This document shows positions 17,701 to 25,652 of a stretch of DNA of 64,000 nt, piece after piece (position 1 is the first letter of the stretch; each line of letters opens with the position of its first letter). The notes beneath the pieces are model-generated. The model saw only the letters and a list, made by a program, of their open reading frames with translations. It was not told where the DNA came from and searched no databases. The stretch comes from ZC4RG17 sp036259475. GTDB taxonomy: Bacteria > Actinomycetota > Acidimicrobiia > Spongiisociales > ZC4RG35. The DNA is taken from contig DATABS010000094.1 in NCBI GenBank assembly GCA_036259475.1, forward strand, positions 1 through 64,000, written 5' to 3'. The position numbers and the translations under genes are program-made.

Positions 17701-18110
17701 AGCGGGACGAGGGCTCCATAACTCTGTGGATGGTCGGTCTGGTGATGGTGGTGTTCGCCGTTGGGGGTATCTCCATCGACCTCTGGAGGGGTCTGGCCGC
17801 CCATCGCCATGTGGCGTCCGTGGCTGATGCCGCCGCGGTGGCGGCCGGATCAGGGATCGACGAGACGACATGGCGGCTCGAGGGTCGTCTGATTCTTGAG
17901 CCGGCTCACGTCGCCGAGAGAGTGGCGGCGGCCGTCGCGGCGCAATCCGGCGAAGGGATCGTCGACTACCGAGTGACCACGGTTCCCGATGGCTCGCGGG
18001 CGACGGTGACAGCATCGACCCAAGTGGAACTGACGCTGTTGGCGCTGCTCGCCGACGGTCCGATCGAAGTCTCAGCGCATGCGAGCGCTTCACCCACCTT
18101 GTCCCCGTGA
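17697..18110 (+). CDS. TadG-like pilus protein
   Basis: 137 aa from GTG 17697, overlapping the previous stop by 4 bases. The N-terminus MKRDEGSITLWMVGLVMVVF and the following HVASVADAAAVAAGSGID match the helicase/secretion-neighbour TadE-like and TadG N-terminal pattern. It is shorter than classical TadG (which often exceeds 300 aa), so it may be a minor subunit. Confidence 0.82.
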   Translation: MKRDEGSITLWMVGLVMVVFAVGGISIDLWRGLAAHRHVASVADAAAVAAGSGIDETTWRLEGRLILEPAHVAERVAAAVAAQSGEGIVDYRVTTVPDGSRATVTASTQVELTLLALLADGPIEVSAHASASPTLSP

Positions 18111-18673
18111 TGCGCGCCTCTCGCCTGGCGGCCGTGGCCGTGGTTGCGGCTCTGGGTGGAGCTGTGGCGATGATGGCGGAGAATCCGGCCGTCGAATCGG
18201 TGCCCGATGAGCCCTCTCGCTCCGCCACCACGGCGACTGCGCTCCGACTCTCCGCTTCGTCGACCCGCCCGATCGCCACCACGACGATCACTGCCGTCGC
18301 CACGCCGTCGACGGACGATCCAGTGCAGACGGTGGTCGAGGGGTTGGCCGCCTGGGGCCGCTTCGCCGTCACCGGAGACCTCGATCAGGTAGAGCCCTGG
18401 TTTTGGGTGGACGGACCGCAGTACGCTCGCTTCGTCCAGGAGGCGAAGGACTTGGCGGCGCAACCGGTCGGGGGGCAGGCATACACGGTGACGGTCGAGC
18501 CGGCCGACGTGTCAGCTGCCGAGGAGGACGCCCACGTCTCGGGACGAATCGTGTTCGCCCGCACCGGTGAGCCCTCCCAGTCCTTCTCCTGGGTTGTAGT
18601 TCTACGGCGGGGCAGTGGTATGTGGAAGATCTGGACCGTGGACGATCAAGAGACGCCCGACGGTCGAGGGTGA
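18107..18673 (+). CDS. Exported protein of the Tad operon with NTF2-like C-terminal region
   Basis: 188 aa. One N-terminal hydrophobic segment (LAAVAVVAALGGAVAMMA) is followed by a Thr/Ser/Ala-rich linker (residues ~30-70). The C-terminal domain of ~110 residues (VVEGLAAWGRFAVTGDLDQV; WVVVLRRGSGMWKIWTVDD) resembles the NTF2-like domains of exported actinobacterial proteins. It overlaps the TadG-like gene by 4 bases, so it is co-translated, but no known Tad component is recognised. Confidence 0.72.
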   Translation: MMRASRLAAVAVVAALGGAVAMMAENPAVESVPDEPSRSATTATALRLSASSTRPIATTTITAVATPSTDDPVQTVVEGLAAWGRFAVTGDLDQVEPWFWVDGPQYARFVQEAKDLAAQPVGGQAYTVTVEPADVSAAEEDAHVSGRIVFARTGEPSQSFSWVVVLRRGSGMWKIWTVDDQETPDGRG

Positions 18674-18680
18674 AGGCCGG

Positions 18681-19058
18681 TCAGGCCGAATCGAACGGTG
18701 AGGTAGGGGTCGTCGGGAGTTGGGTTCCGCAGAACTGGCAGGCGGCGAGCCCGGCGGCCACCTTGGAGCCGCAGCTCCGGCAGGTTGCGGGCGGCGGGGT
18801 GCGTCGGCCGTCGAAGGTCCCGTCGGACTGGTCGAGTTCGGCGAGGCGGGTGGCGAATTCCTCGTCGGAGAAGCCCTGTTCGCGGAGTAGGGACCACATC
18901 GCCTCGACGAGCAGTACCAGACGGTCGATGCGTTCGTCGACGTCGATCATGCGCATTTGAGACGTCATGGCGTCGGCGGTGCCCGCCGAGCGGGCCAACG
19001 ACGCCGCTTGGGCGGCGGATTTGTGGCCCATCACGTATCCCCACATGAAATCGAGCAT
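18681..19058 (-). CDS. Small zinc-ribbon protein
   Basis: 125 aa. Residues ~1-80 are helical (VDERIDRLVLLVEAMWSLLR). The C-terminal part has two CxxC pairs, CRSCGSKVAAGLAACQFCG, typical of a zinc ribbon. No other domain is recognised. It ends 8 bases from the convergent Tad operon end. Confidence 0.75.
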   Translation of the reverse strand: MLDFMWGYVMGHKSAAQAASLARSAGTADAMTSQMRMIDVDERIDRLVLLVEAMWSLLREQGFSDEEFATRLAELDQSDGTFDGRRTPPPATCRSCGSKVAAGLAACQFCGTQLPTTPTSPFDSA

Positions 19059-19171
19059 GCCGACACGCTACCCGGAGTGGGCCGTCGCCGTCGGTAGGCG
19101 GCTATGACGACGTCGCTTCGATCGGTTACAATATGGGTCTCCCGCTGCTCGACCATTCGGTCGGGTCGCGT

Positions 19172-19246
19172 TCGGGGGTGGTGTAATAGGCAACACGGCA
19201 GGTTCTGGCCCTGTTATTGAGGGTTCGAGTCCTTCCCCCCGAGCCA
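19172..19246 (+). tRNA. tRNA-Gln (anticodon CTG)
   Basis: A cloverleaf folds with acceptor TCGGGGG/CCCCCGA, anticodon loop TTCTGGC and T-loop GGGTTCGAGTCC. Discriminator G is followed by an encoded CCA (19244-19246). Confidence 0.93.
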
Positions 19247-19271
19247 TCGGCCCTCCTCGGAGGGCCGTCCT

Positions 19272-19347
19272 GGCCCCGTCGTCTAGCGGCCTAGGACGCT
19301 GGCCTCTCAAGCCAGTAACGGGGGTTCGAATCCCCTCGGGGCTACCA
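19272..19347 (+). tRNA. tRNA-Glu (anticodon CTC)
   Basis: Acceptor GGCCCCG pairs with CGGGGCT. The anticodon stem-loop is CTGGC CTCTCAA GCCAG, and the T-arm is GGGGGTTCGAATCCCC. CCA is encoded. It lies 25 bases after tRNA-Gln and is probably co-transcribed with it. Confidence 0.93.
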
Positions 19348-19353
19348 GGCACA

Positions 19354-19379
19354 CGAACCCCCGCTGCGGCGGGGGTTCG
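19354..19379 (+). terminator. Terminator-like hairpin after the tRNA pair
   Basis: An 11-bp stem CGAACCCCCGC / GCGGGGGTTCG with a TGCG loop begins 7 bases after the tRNA-Glu CCA end and is followed by GTCAATT. Confidence 0.8.
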
Positions 19380-19869
19380 GTCAATTCTGGCTGGCTCCTC
19401 GGTTGCGCTCTCTGTCAGATGGCACGCATCCGGTTGTTGCGCGGGTTGTGTTCCACCTCGGCCAGACCGAGCGCTTCGAGGACCGGCGGAATGTAGTTGC
19501 CGACCCGGCCCCGGAGGCCCTTCTTCAAGCCGTTACCATCCGCCGATCGGATTGTCGGGGGACCGGGCCCACGCTTCGACGGTGCCCTCGGTGGCCGGCT
19601 TCTGTTCATCGGCGTTCCCGAGGGGCACCCAATCGCCCTGCTCCTTCAGCATCTGGTGGAGATCGTCGCTTACGGTGACCGGGCAGCCGGACGCCGCGAT
19701 CGTCTTCGAGCCGTTTTCCGGGGGCAGGATCTGCGAGCAGGCCGCCGACGGTGCCCAACACACCTGGGGCGAAGTACTGCTCTGGCAGCTGAGTCTGTCA
19801 GCTCTAAAGTTGACGTACGTATGCTTTAGAAATAGAGTGCCTCTCTAGCCATACAGCGAGAGGTGAACT
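19380..19869. other. Intergenic region with a possible decayed leftward gene
   Basis: No intact gene is convincing. On the minus strand two short frames look protein-like in succession: 19533-19763 (contains VTVSDDLHQMLKEQGDWVPL) and, in another frame, the end of 19415-19609 (GNYIPPVLEALGLAEVEHNP). The second resembles the end of a winged-helix domain. Together they could be one frameshifted gene remnant, but the family is not recognised. The AT-richer stretch 19800-19860 probably holds the promoter of the downstream Rieske-reductase gene. Confidence 0.35.
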
Positions 19870-21426
19870 GTGGCAGGAGCGAACGGTCCGACCGGACCGG
19901 ATCTGGGAACCGAGGGTCTGTCGGCCGACGAGTTGGCCGGTGGCGTGTGCCGGGTGGGACATTTCGACGGCAAGCCCGTCGTCGTCGTCCGGACCGCAGA
20001 CGGTCTTCGCGCCGTTGGCGGGAGCTGCACTCACTATGGCGGCCCGCTCGGCGAGGGCCTGTGTGCCGAGGGACAGATCCATTGCCCGTGGCATCACGCC
20101 GCCTTCGATCTGACCACCGGCGAGGCGGTAGGTGCACCCGCGCTCAATTCCATCCCCGTATACGAACTCGACGAGCGGGACGGGCGTGTCTTCGTCGCCG
20201 GCCTCAGAGAGCGGCCGGATGTCGAACGCGTCCCGCCGGCGGTACCGGAGTCGGTGGTGATCGCCGGTTCGGGAGCGGCCGGGGCGGCGGCCGCCGAGGC
20301 GTTGCGTCGCTACGGCTACGAGGGGCCAATCTCACTGATCGGTCGGGAGGCGCCGGTCGACCGGCCCAATCTCTCGAAGGACTATCTCGCCGGGACGGCG
20401 CCGGAAGAATGGTTGCCGCTCCGATCCGAAGCCTTCTACTCCGACGCGGGGATCGATCTGATGACGGGCGTGGAAGTGGTTTCGATCCACCGCGCCGAGC
20501 GAGTCGTGCAACTCGACAACGGTGAGCGGGTGGGATACGGAGCCCTGTTGCTGGCCCTCGGGGCGGAGCCCCGCCCTCTCCCCGTCGCCGGTGCAGACCA
20601 GCCCCATGTCCACATGCTGCGCACACTCGAGGATAGCCGTCGGATCATCGCCGCCCTCGGCCGGGCGGAGCGGGTAGTGGTGATTGGAGCGGGCTTCATC
20701 GGCCTGGAGGTGGCGGCGTCGATGCGTCACCGCGAGATCGACGTGACCGTCGTCGCCCCAGAGGAGATCCCTCTGGCGGGCGTGATCGGCGAGTCGTTGG
20801 GCCGTTTCGTCCTCGATCTCCATCGTTCCAAGGGCGTCGAGTTCCGCCTCGGGCGGGGAGTGACCGAGATCGGCGAGAGGGCGGTGGTTCTCGACGACGG
20901 GTCCACCGTGCCGGCGGATCTGGTGGTGGTAGGCATCGGCGTCACGCCCCGGACCCAGATCGCCGAAGCCGCCGGACTGGAAGTCGACAACGGTGTGGTC
21001 GTCGATGCACTCCTGCGAACCAGCGATCCAAGGATCTGGGCGGCAGGAGACATCGCCCGATTTCCCAGCAATGACGGGCGACATGTGCGCGTAGAGCACT
21101 GGGTCCTGGCGGAGCGGCACGGTCAAGCCGCGGCGCGCAACATCCTGGGCCACGACCTTCCCTTCACGGATCCACCGTTCTTCTGGAGCCAGCATTACGA
21201 CGTTCCGATCAACGTCACCGGCCACCTGGCGGGATGGGACGCCGAGACGGTGGTGGGAGATCCCGCCAACCGTGATGTGATCGTCGGGTTCCGGCACGGT
21301 GGCAAGATCGCCGCCGTGGCGTCCATCTATCGGGACAAGGACAGCCTGGTCGCCGAGCAAGCACTCGCGCGAGGCGACCAGGAGACCCTCGAGGGCCTCC
21401 TGAAACAGGATCGGGTCGCCCGATGA
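19870..21426 (+). CDS. Rieske-domain/FAD-NAD reductase fusion (AIF-like)
   Basis: 518 aa from GTG 19870, with GAGAGG 6 bases upstream. Residues ~15-110 are a Rieske domain with ligands CTHYGG and CPWHHA ([2Fe-2S], two Cys and two His). Residues ~127-430 are a pyridine-nucleotide-disulfide reductase fold with FAD motif IAGSGAAGAAAAEALRRYG, NAD motif VVIGAGFIGLEVAASM and second FAD motif IWAAGDIAR. The C-terminal ~90 residues form the reductase dimerisation-type domain. Such AIFL-type proteins pass electrons from NAD(P)H; the built-in Rieske domain may replace a separate ferredoxin. The substrate is unknown. It overlaps folE by 4 bases. Confidence 0.9.
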   Translation: MAGANGPTGPDLGTEGLSADELAGGVCRVGHFDGKPVVVVRTADGLRAVGGSCTHYGGPLGEGLCAEGQIHCPWHHAAFDLTTGEAVGAPALNSIPVYELDERDGRVFVAGLRERPDVERVPPAVPESVVIAGSGAAGAAAAEALRRYGYEGPISLIGREAPVDRPNLSKDYLAGTAPEEWLPLRSEAFYSDAGIDLMTGVEVVSIHRAERVVQLDNGERVGYGALLLALGAEPRPLPVAGADQPHVHMLRTLEDSRRIIAALGRAERVVVIGAGFIGLEVAASMRHREIDVTVVAPEEIPLAGVIGESLGRFVLDLHRSKGVEFRLGRGVTEIGERAVVLDDGSTVPADLVVVGIGVTPRTQIAEAAGLEVDNGVVVDALLRTSDPRIWAAGDIARFPSNDGRHVRVEHWVLAERHGQAAARNILGHDLPFTDPPFFWSQHYDVPINVTGHLAGWDAETVVGDPANRDVIVGFRHGGKIAAVASIYRDKDSLVAEQALARGDQETLEGLLKQDRVAR

Positions 21427-22040
21427 CGACTGCAAAGAAGCTAGATGCGTCGATCCCCGACCTGCGGGTCGTCGCGGGCGGGACGACGATGGATTTGGAG
21501 GCGGCGGAAGGGGCCGTTGCCGGACTGCTCGAGGCCCTCGGCCAGGATCTCGGTGATGAGCACACTCGTGACACCCCGCGGAGAGTGGCGGCCGCCTTCG
21601 CCGAGATGCTCACCCCGCGTCCATTCAACGTGACCACCTTTCCCAACGACGAGGGCTATGACGAGCTGGTGCTCGCCCGCGATATTCCATTCCACTCCCT
21701 GTGTCAGCACCATCTGCTGCCGTTCCATGGGATCGCCCACGTCGGCTACCTGCCCGGGCAGCGGATCCTGGGTTTGTCCAAGCTCGCCCGGGTCGTCGAG
21801 CTGTTTTCCCGCCGTTTGCAGGTCCAGGAGCGACTCACCCAACAGGTGGCTGACTGGCTCCAGGACGAGTTGCAGCCCAAAGGCGTGGGCGTGGTGCTGA
21901 GTGCCGAGCACCTCTGTATGTCGCTTCGGGGGGTGAAAGCGGACGGCTCTACCACCGTGACCTCGGCTCTCCACGGCTTGGTGCGCAGCGACCCGCGCTC
22001 GCGAGCCGAGTTCTTCTCACTTACCGGTCTGAGAAGCTGA
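21423..22040 (+). CDS. folE: GTP cyclohydrolase I
   Basis: 205 aa. Converts GTP to 7,8-dihydroneopterin triphosphate, the first step of tetrahydrofolate synthesis. Zinc ligands are seen in HSLCQHHLLPF (Cys and His) and AEHLCMSLRG (Cys). Other family motifs are DTPRRVA, GLSKLARVVELFSRRLQVQE and TVTSALHG. Its ATGA overlap with the Rieske-reductase gene indicates coupled translation, though the metabolic link is not obvious. Confidence 0.95.
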   Translation: MTTAKKLDASIPDLRVVAGGTTMDLEAAEGAVAGLLEALGQDLGDEHTRDTPRRVAAAFAEMLTPRPFNVTTFPNDEGYDELVLARDIPFHSLCQHHLLPFHGIAHVGYLPGQRILGLSKLARVVELFSRRLQVQERLTQQVADWLQDELQPKGVGVVLSAEHLCMSLRGVKADGSTTVTSALHGLVRSDPRSRAEFFSLTGLRS

Positions 22041-22135
22041 CGCGGGACAGGTCCGAGCCCGTCCGGGCGGGCACCACGGTTTCTCCCCGCGCCAGCGTGT
22101 CGCTCAGCTCTACGCCCGCCTGATAAGAAGCCGGA

Positions 22136-22846
22136 TCATGCCCGGCCGTAGACTCGGATCGTGGCGCCGTTCATCACCGAGGACTCGTCGGTGAGGACGA
22201 ATGAGGCCACGGCGGCGATCTCGTCGGGGGTGGGCCAGTGCACGTAGTCGGCATAGGGGAGGGCGGCGCGAGTCGCCGGAGTGTCGATCACCGAAGGCAT
22301 GAGCGCGTTGGCCGTCACCCCCGAGCCCTCCAGCTCCTGGGCGACGGTCTTAGCCAGGGCGACCACCCCGGCCTTGGCGACGTTGAACGCCGCCTGACCG
22401 GGAGGCGTGTCTTCCACCGCCCGGCTTCCGATCAGGAGAACTCTGCCCCAGCCGGCCTGGCGGAGATAGGGGACGGCCGCCCGTACGGCGTAGAAGGCAG
22501 AGCGGAGGTTGAGATCGATCATTCGCTCGAAGCGGACGTCGTCGGTCTCCTCGACGTCGCGGCCCCCGGCCCAACCGCCGACCAACGACACGAGATGATG
22601 TACGCCGCCCCAGGTGTCGGAAACCTCCTTGACGAACGAGTTGATCGACTCCGGATTGGTGGCGTCGACCCGCCGCAGGATGAGCCGATCGTCGTCGAGA
22701 TCGAAGGTGTCTTCGAAGGCGGCCGCCTCGTCGGGGAGGAGGTAGGTGACGGCGAACTTCAGATCCCGGTCGACCAGTCGCTTGACGAGCGCCGTGCCCA
22801 GACCCCCGGTTCCCCCGGTTATCACCGCCACTCGCTCGGCCACCAT
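22136..22846 (-). CDS. Short-chain dehydrogenase/reductase family protein lacking the catalytic Tyr
   Basis: 236 aa with a Rossmann fold. The nucleotide motif is TGGTGGLG (residues 10-17), and the usual NNAG region is replaced by SLVGG. The catalytic Ser is at about 141 (LIGSRAV), but the YxxxK motif reads FNVAK (Phe154, Lys158): the codon is TTC, so the active-site Tyr is absent. It may bind a nucleotide without normal SDR chemistry or use another residue. It is divergent from the MalK-like gene. The first residues MVAERVAVIT place the start well. Confidence 0.87.
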   Translation of the reverse strand: MVAERVAVITGGTGGLGTALVKRLVDRDLKFAVTYLLPDEAAAFEDTFDLDDDRLILRRVDATNPESINSFVKEVSDTWGGVHHLVSLVGGWAGGRDVEETDDVRFERMIDLNLRSAFYAVRAAVPYLRQAGWGRVLLIGSRAVEDTPPGQAAFNVAKAGVVALAKTVAQELEGSGVTANALMPSVIDTPATRAALPYADYVHWPTPDEIAAVASFVLTDESSVMNGATIRVYGRA

Positions 22847-22931
22847 TCCTCCAGTTCTTGGGCGCTTACCCGGCCAACCTCGAGCCAGTCATGCTAGGTT
22901 GAGACGTGCCCTCGCGGAAGGAGACCCACGT

Positions 22932-24128
22932 ATGGCTTCGATCACCTTTGACAACGTAGGCAAGGTCTACCCAGGGGGGACACGGGCCATCTTTGGCGTC
23001 GACATCCACGTCGAAGACGGTGAGTTCGTCGTGCTGGTCGGCCCGTCGGGCTGCGGCAAGTCGACTCTGCTGCGGATGGTGGCCGGCCTGGAAGAGGTGA
23101 CGGAGGGCAAGCTGAGCATCGGCGATCGGGTGGTGAATGACGTGCCTCCCAAGGATCGGGACATCGCGATGGTGTTCCAGAACTACGCCCTCTACCCGCA
23201 CATGACCGTCTACGACAACATGGCGTTCGGGCTGAAGCTGCGCAAGATGGCCGACGACGAGATCGACCGGCGGGTGAACGACGCCGCCCGGGTTCTGGAA
23301 ATCTCCGACTACCTCGACCGCCGTCCGAAGGCTCTGTCGGGCGGCCAGCGTCAGCGGGTGGCGATGGGCCGGGCCATCGTGCGTGAGCCGGCCGCCTTCC
23401 TCATGGACGAGCCGCTGTCCAACCTCGATGCCAAGCTCCGTGTGCAGATGCGCTCCGAGATCGGACTGCTGCAGGAGCGCCTCGGCACCACCACTCTCTA
23501 CGTGACCCACGACCAGGTAGAGGCGATGACGATGGGCGATCGGGTGGCGGTGTTGCGCAAGATCTCCGCCGAGCAGGGCAACCTCCAGCAGATCGACAGT
23601 CCCCGGAACCTGTACGACAACCCCAACAACCTCTTCGTGGCCGGCTTCATCGGCAGTCCGTCGATGAACTTCGTCTACGGGACGCTGCAGGAGGAGAACG
23701 GTTCGCTGGGTGTGAAGTTCGCCGGCAACACCCTCAAGGTGAGCCGCGAGGCGGTGAGCAACCGTCCCAACCTGGCCTCGTATGCCGGCAAGGAGCTCGT
23801 CATCGGCCTCCGGCCCGAGGCATTCGAGATCGAGAGTGCCGCGCCCCAGGCAGAGAACAAGATCCCGATCAAGGTGAACCTGACCGAGCAGCTCGGTTCC
23901 GAGGCGTTCGTCCACTTCGACCTCGACTCGCCGCCTGTCATAACCCCGGACATCCAGGAGCTGTTGGAGGATCAGGGAGCCGATGCCGAGTCGCTCGGCT
24001 CGAGCACCAAGTTCACCGCCCGGGTCAACCCGGATCTGGCCCCTCGCGCCGGTGAGGAGGCCCGTCTCGCCGTCGAGACCTCTAAGCTGCACTACTTCGA
24101 CCGGGACACCGGATCTGCTATCCGATAG
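22932..24128 (+). CDS. MalK/UgpC/MsiK-type ABC transporter ATP-binding protein
   Basis: 398 aa from ATG 22932, with GAAGGAG upstream. Energises sugar ABC importers. Walker A is GPSGCGKST, the Q-loop is VFQNYALYPHMTVYDN, the signature LSGGQRQRVAMGRA, Walker B FLMDEPLSNLDAKL and the H-loop VTHDQ. The C-terminal ~160 residues form the MalK-type regulatory (TOBE/OB) domain (GFIGSPSMNF; IGLRPEAFEI). No permease or binding protein is adjacent, which fits a shared 'multi-task' ATPase like Streptomyces MsiK. The C-terminal domain is longer than usual by an acidic insert near residues 335-355. Confidence 0.92.
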   Translation: MASITFDNVGKVYPGGTRAIFGVDIHVEDGEFVVLVGPSGCGKSTLLRMVAGLEEVTEGKLSIGDRVVNDVPPKDRDIAMVFQNYALYPHMTVYDNMAFGLKLRKMADDEIDRRVNDAARVLEISDYLDRRPKALSGGQRQRVAMGRAIVREPAAFLMDEPLSNLDAKLRVQMRSEIGLLQERLGTTTLYVTHDQVEAMTMGDRVAVLRKISAEQGNLQQIDSPRNLYDNPNNLFVAGFIGSPSMNFVYGTLQEENGSLGVKFAGNTLKVSREAVSNRPNLASYAGKELVIGLRPEAFEIESAAPQAENKIPIKVNLTEQLGSEAFVHFDLDSPPVITPDIQELLEDQGADAESLGSSTKFTARVNPDLAPRAGEEARLAVETSKLHYFDRDTGSAIR

Positions 24129-24144
24129 GAGAGCGGGCTAACGT

Positions 24145-24174
24145 GATCGAGGGCGGCAGCGGCCGCCCTCGATC
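24145..24174. terminator. Bidirectional terminator-like hairpin
   Basis: A 13-bp stem GATCGAGGGCGGC / GCCGCCCTCGATC with a 4-base loop lies between the convergent genes ending at 24128 and 24191. Confidence 0.82.
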
Positions 24175-24190
24175 GCGTCCAGTCTGATTT

Positions 24191-24883
24191 TCAGCCGGTG
24201 TCGACCAGGTCGCCGACGCGGGCGGAGGCGTTGCCTTCGACCGGTTTCCCGTGTCCGAACACCACCGTGTCGAAGGAGAGCTCGGCCAGTTTGGCGACCG
24301 AGCCGACGGCGACGGCCATGTCGTCGGAGAACCGGGGATCGGGACCGGCCACCCCCCCATCGGCGCCGACCAGGGCGTCACCCGCCAAGAGTAGATCGAG
24401 CTCGGAATCGAGAAACGAAAGGTGGCCGGGGGTGTGGCCGGGCGTCTCGATGACCTGGAGGCCCATCACTTGGTCCCCGTCTCCCACGGTCGACAGCGGT
24501 CGCGGGGACGTCACGGCATCGGCATCGCCGGCACCGACGTAGCCGGTAGCTTCGGGGGCGGCTTCGAGCACCTCGGCCAGTGAGCCGACATGGTCGGGAT
24601 GAGCATGGGTGAGGGCGACGTATCCCACGTCGCTCCAGGTGAGACCCAAGCCGCCGACGGCCGTCTCGATCGAGCCGGCGCTGCCTGCCACACCGGTGTC
24701 GACAACCACCGCTTCTCCATTGCGGGCGATCACGTACGCCGATACCGAGCCGAGATCCACCCGCCGCCACGGGTCTCCTCCTTCGGCGGCCGGTTCGGAG
24801 CACGCGACGCCGAGCACGGCCACCGCCAAACCGGTCTTGCCCAGATCGGTCAAGAAGACCCGGCGAGTGAGCCTGAGGGACAT
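24191..24883 (-). CDS. Exported metallo-beta-lactamase-fold hydrolase (Tat lipoprotein)
   Basis: 230 aa. The N-terminus has a twin-Arg signal (TRRVFLTDLGKTGLAVAVLG) ending in a lipobox-like GVACS, so it is probably folded before export and lipid-anchored outside. The metal-binding motif is THAHPDHVG, followed by His in TPGHTPGHLSF, Asp in LLAGDAL and His in FGHGKP, the normal set for a two-metal MBL hydrolase. The substrate is unknown; glyoxalase-II-like or lactonase activity are possibilities. Confidence 0.88.
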   Translation of the reverse strand: MSLRLTRRVFLTDLGKTGLAVAVLGVACSEPAAEGGDPWRRVDLGSVSAYVIARNGEAVVVDTGVAGSAGSIETAVGGLGLTWSDVGYVALTHAHPDHVGSLAEVLEAAPEATGYVGAGDADAVTSPRPLSTVGDGDQVMGLQVIETPGHTPGHLSFLDSELDLLLAGDALVGADGGVAGPDPRFSDDMAVAVGSVAKLAELSFDTVVFGHGKPVEGNASARVGDLVDTG

Positions 24884-24902
24884 GAATCCGAGGGTACCCG
24901 GG

Positions 24903-25652
24903 TCAGGGACGGATCAGCTTGAACGCTTCAGCGGATGCCAGCTCGACTGGTTCGCCGTGACGGCGGGCGAGATCACGCAACCGTTCGGCGAAGGCGGCCC
25001 GGGCCTCCGGTGAGCGGGCGGCGTCGCCCATCGTCGTCGCCGTCTGGCTGGAGTGGCACAACAACGCCTGGATCTTCGTTTCGAAGGTTGCCGCGATGTC
25101 CTCGAAGTGGTCTGGTTCGTCGGCCTGCCACAGGAGAACGGCGTCGGGACGATGCTTGTCGAGCCCCTGCTCGGGGAAGAACAGGTGGTCTCGGGCCGCC
25201 ACCACGCCGTCGATCAGCGCCCAGCCGGCCGCCCGATGGTCGGGATGGAGCATGTATCGGCGCCAGGGATCGTGGCCCAGCACCACGCCGGGACGGACGG
25301 TTCGGATCCATCGGCACACCTCCTCACGGAGGGCGAGGGAGCTCTCCAGTTCGCCATCGACGTGATCCAGTTGGACGACTCGCTCCGCTCCGATGACCGA
25401 AGCGGCTTGCTCCTGTTCCCGACGGCGGGACTCGATGAGCTCGCCGACTGGGCGGTCCTCCTCCCAGGTTCCCTTTGAGCCGTCGGTGAGGACGAGCATC
25501 GTCACCCGGCAGCCGGCGGCCGCCCACCGGGCCAGCGTACCGCCCGCTCCGAACTCGGCGTCGTCGGGGTGGGCGCCCACGCTGAGGGCCGACGCCGGGA
25601 CCTCGAGGCCGCCGGAAAGCGGGGGCCGAGCGTCGTCGTAGAGGTTGGTCAC
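24903..25652 (-). CDS. PIG-L/LmbE-family N-acetyl sugar deacetylase
   Basis: 249 aa from GTG 25652, whose GTGA overlap with the cofC stop fixes the start. The zinc motif is SVGAHPDDAEFGAGG, and the third ligand is expected in MLHPDHRAAG. Members include MshB and Mca of mycothiol metabolism and other GlcNAc deacetylases; which one applies here is not clear. It is translationally coupled to cofC. Confidence 0.85.
   Translation of the reverse strand: MTNLYDDARPPLSGGLEVPASALSVGAHPDDAEFGAGGTLARWAAAGCRVTMLVLTDGSKGTWEEDRPVGELIESRRREQEQAASVIGAERVVQLDHVDGELESSLALREEVCRWIRTVRPGVVLGHDPWRRYMLHPDHRAAGWALIDGVVAARDHLFFPEQGLDKHRPDAVLLWQADEPDHFEDIAATFETKIQALLCHSSQTATTMGDAARSPEARAAFAERLRDLARRHGEPVELASAEAFKLIRP

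Noticed and set aside
19068..19352. Minus-strand frame containing EGIRTPVTGLRGQRPRPLDD
   Set aside because: This is the well-known false ORF produced by reading tRNA genes backwards; it spans both tRNAs. The frames at 47539-47781 and 47778-47987 are the same artefact.
22056..22073. Terminator between folE and the SDR gene (GCCCG...CGGGC)
   Set aside because: The stem is only about 5 bp and could arise by chance in GC-rich DNA; too weak to call.
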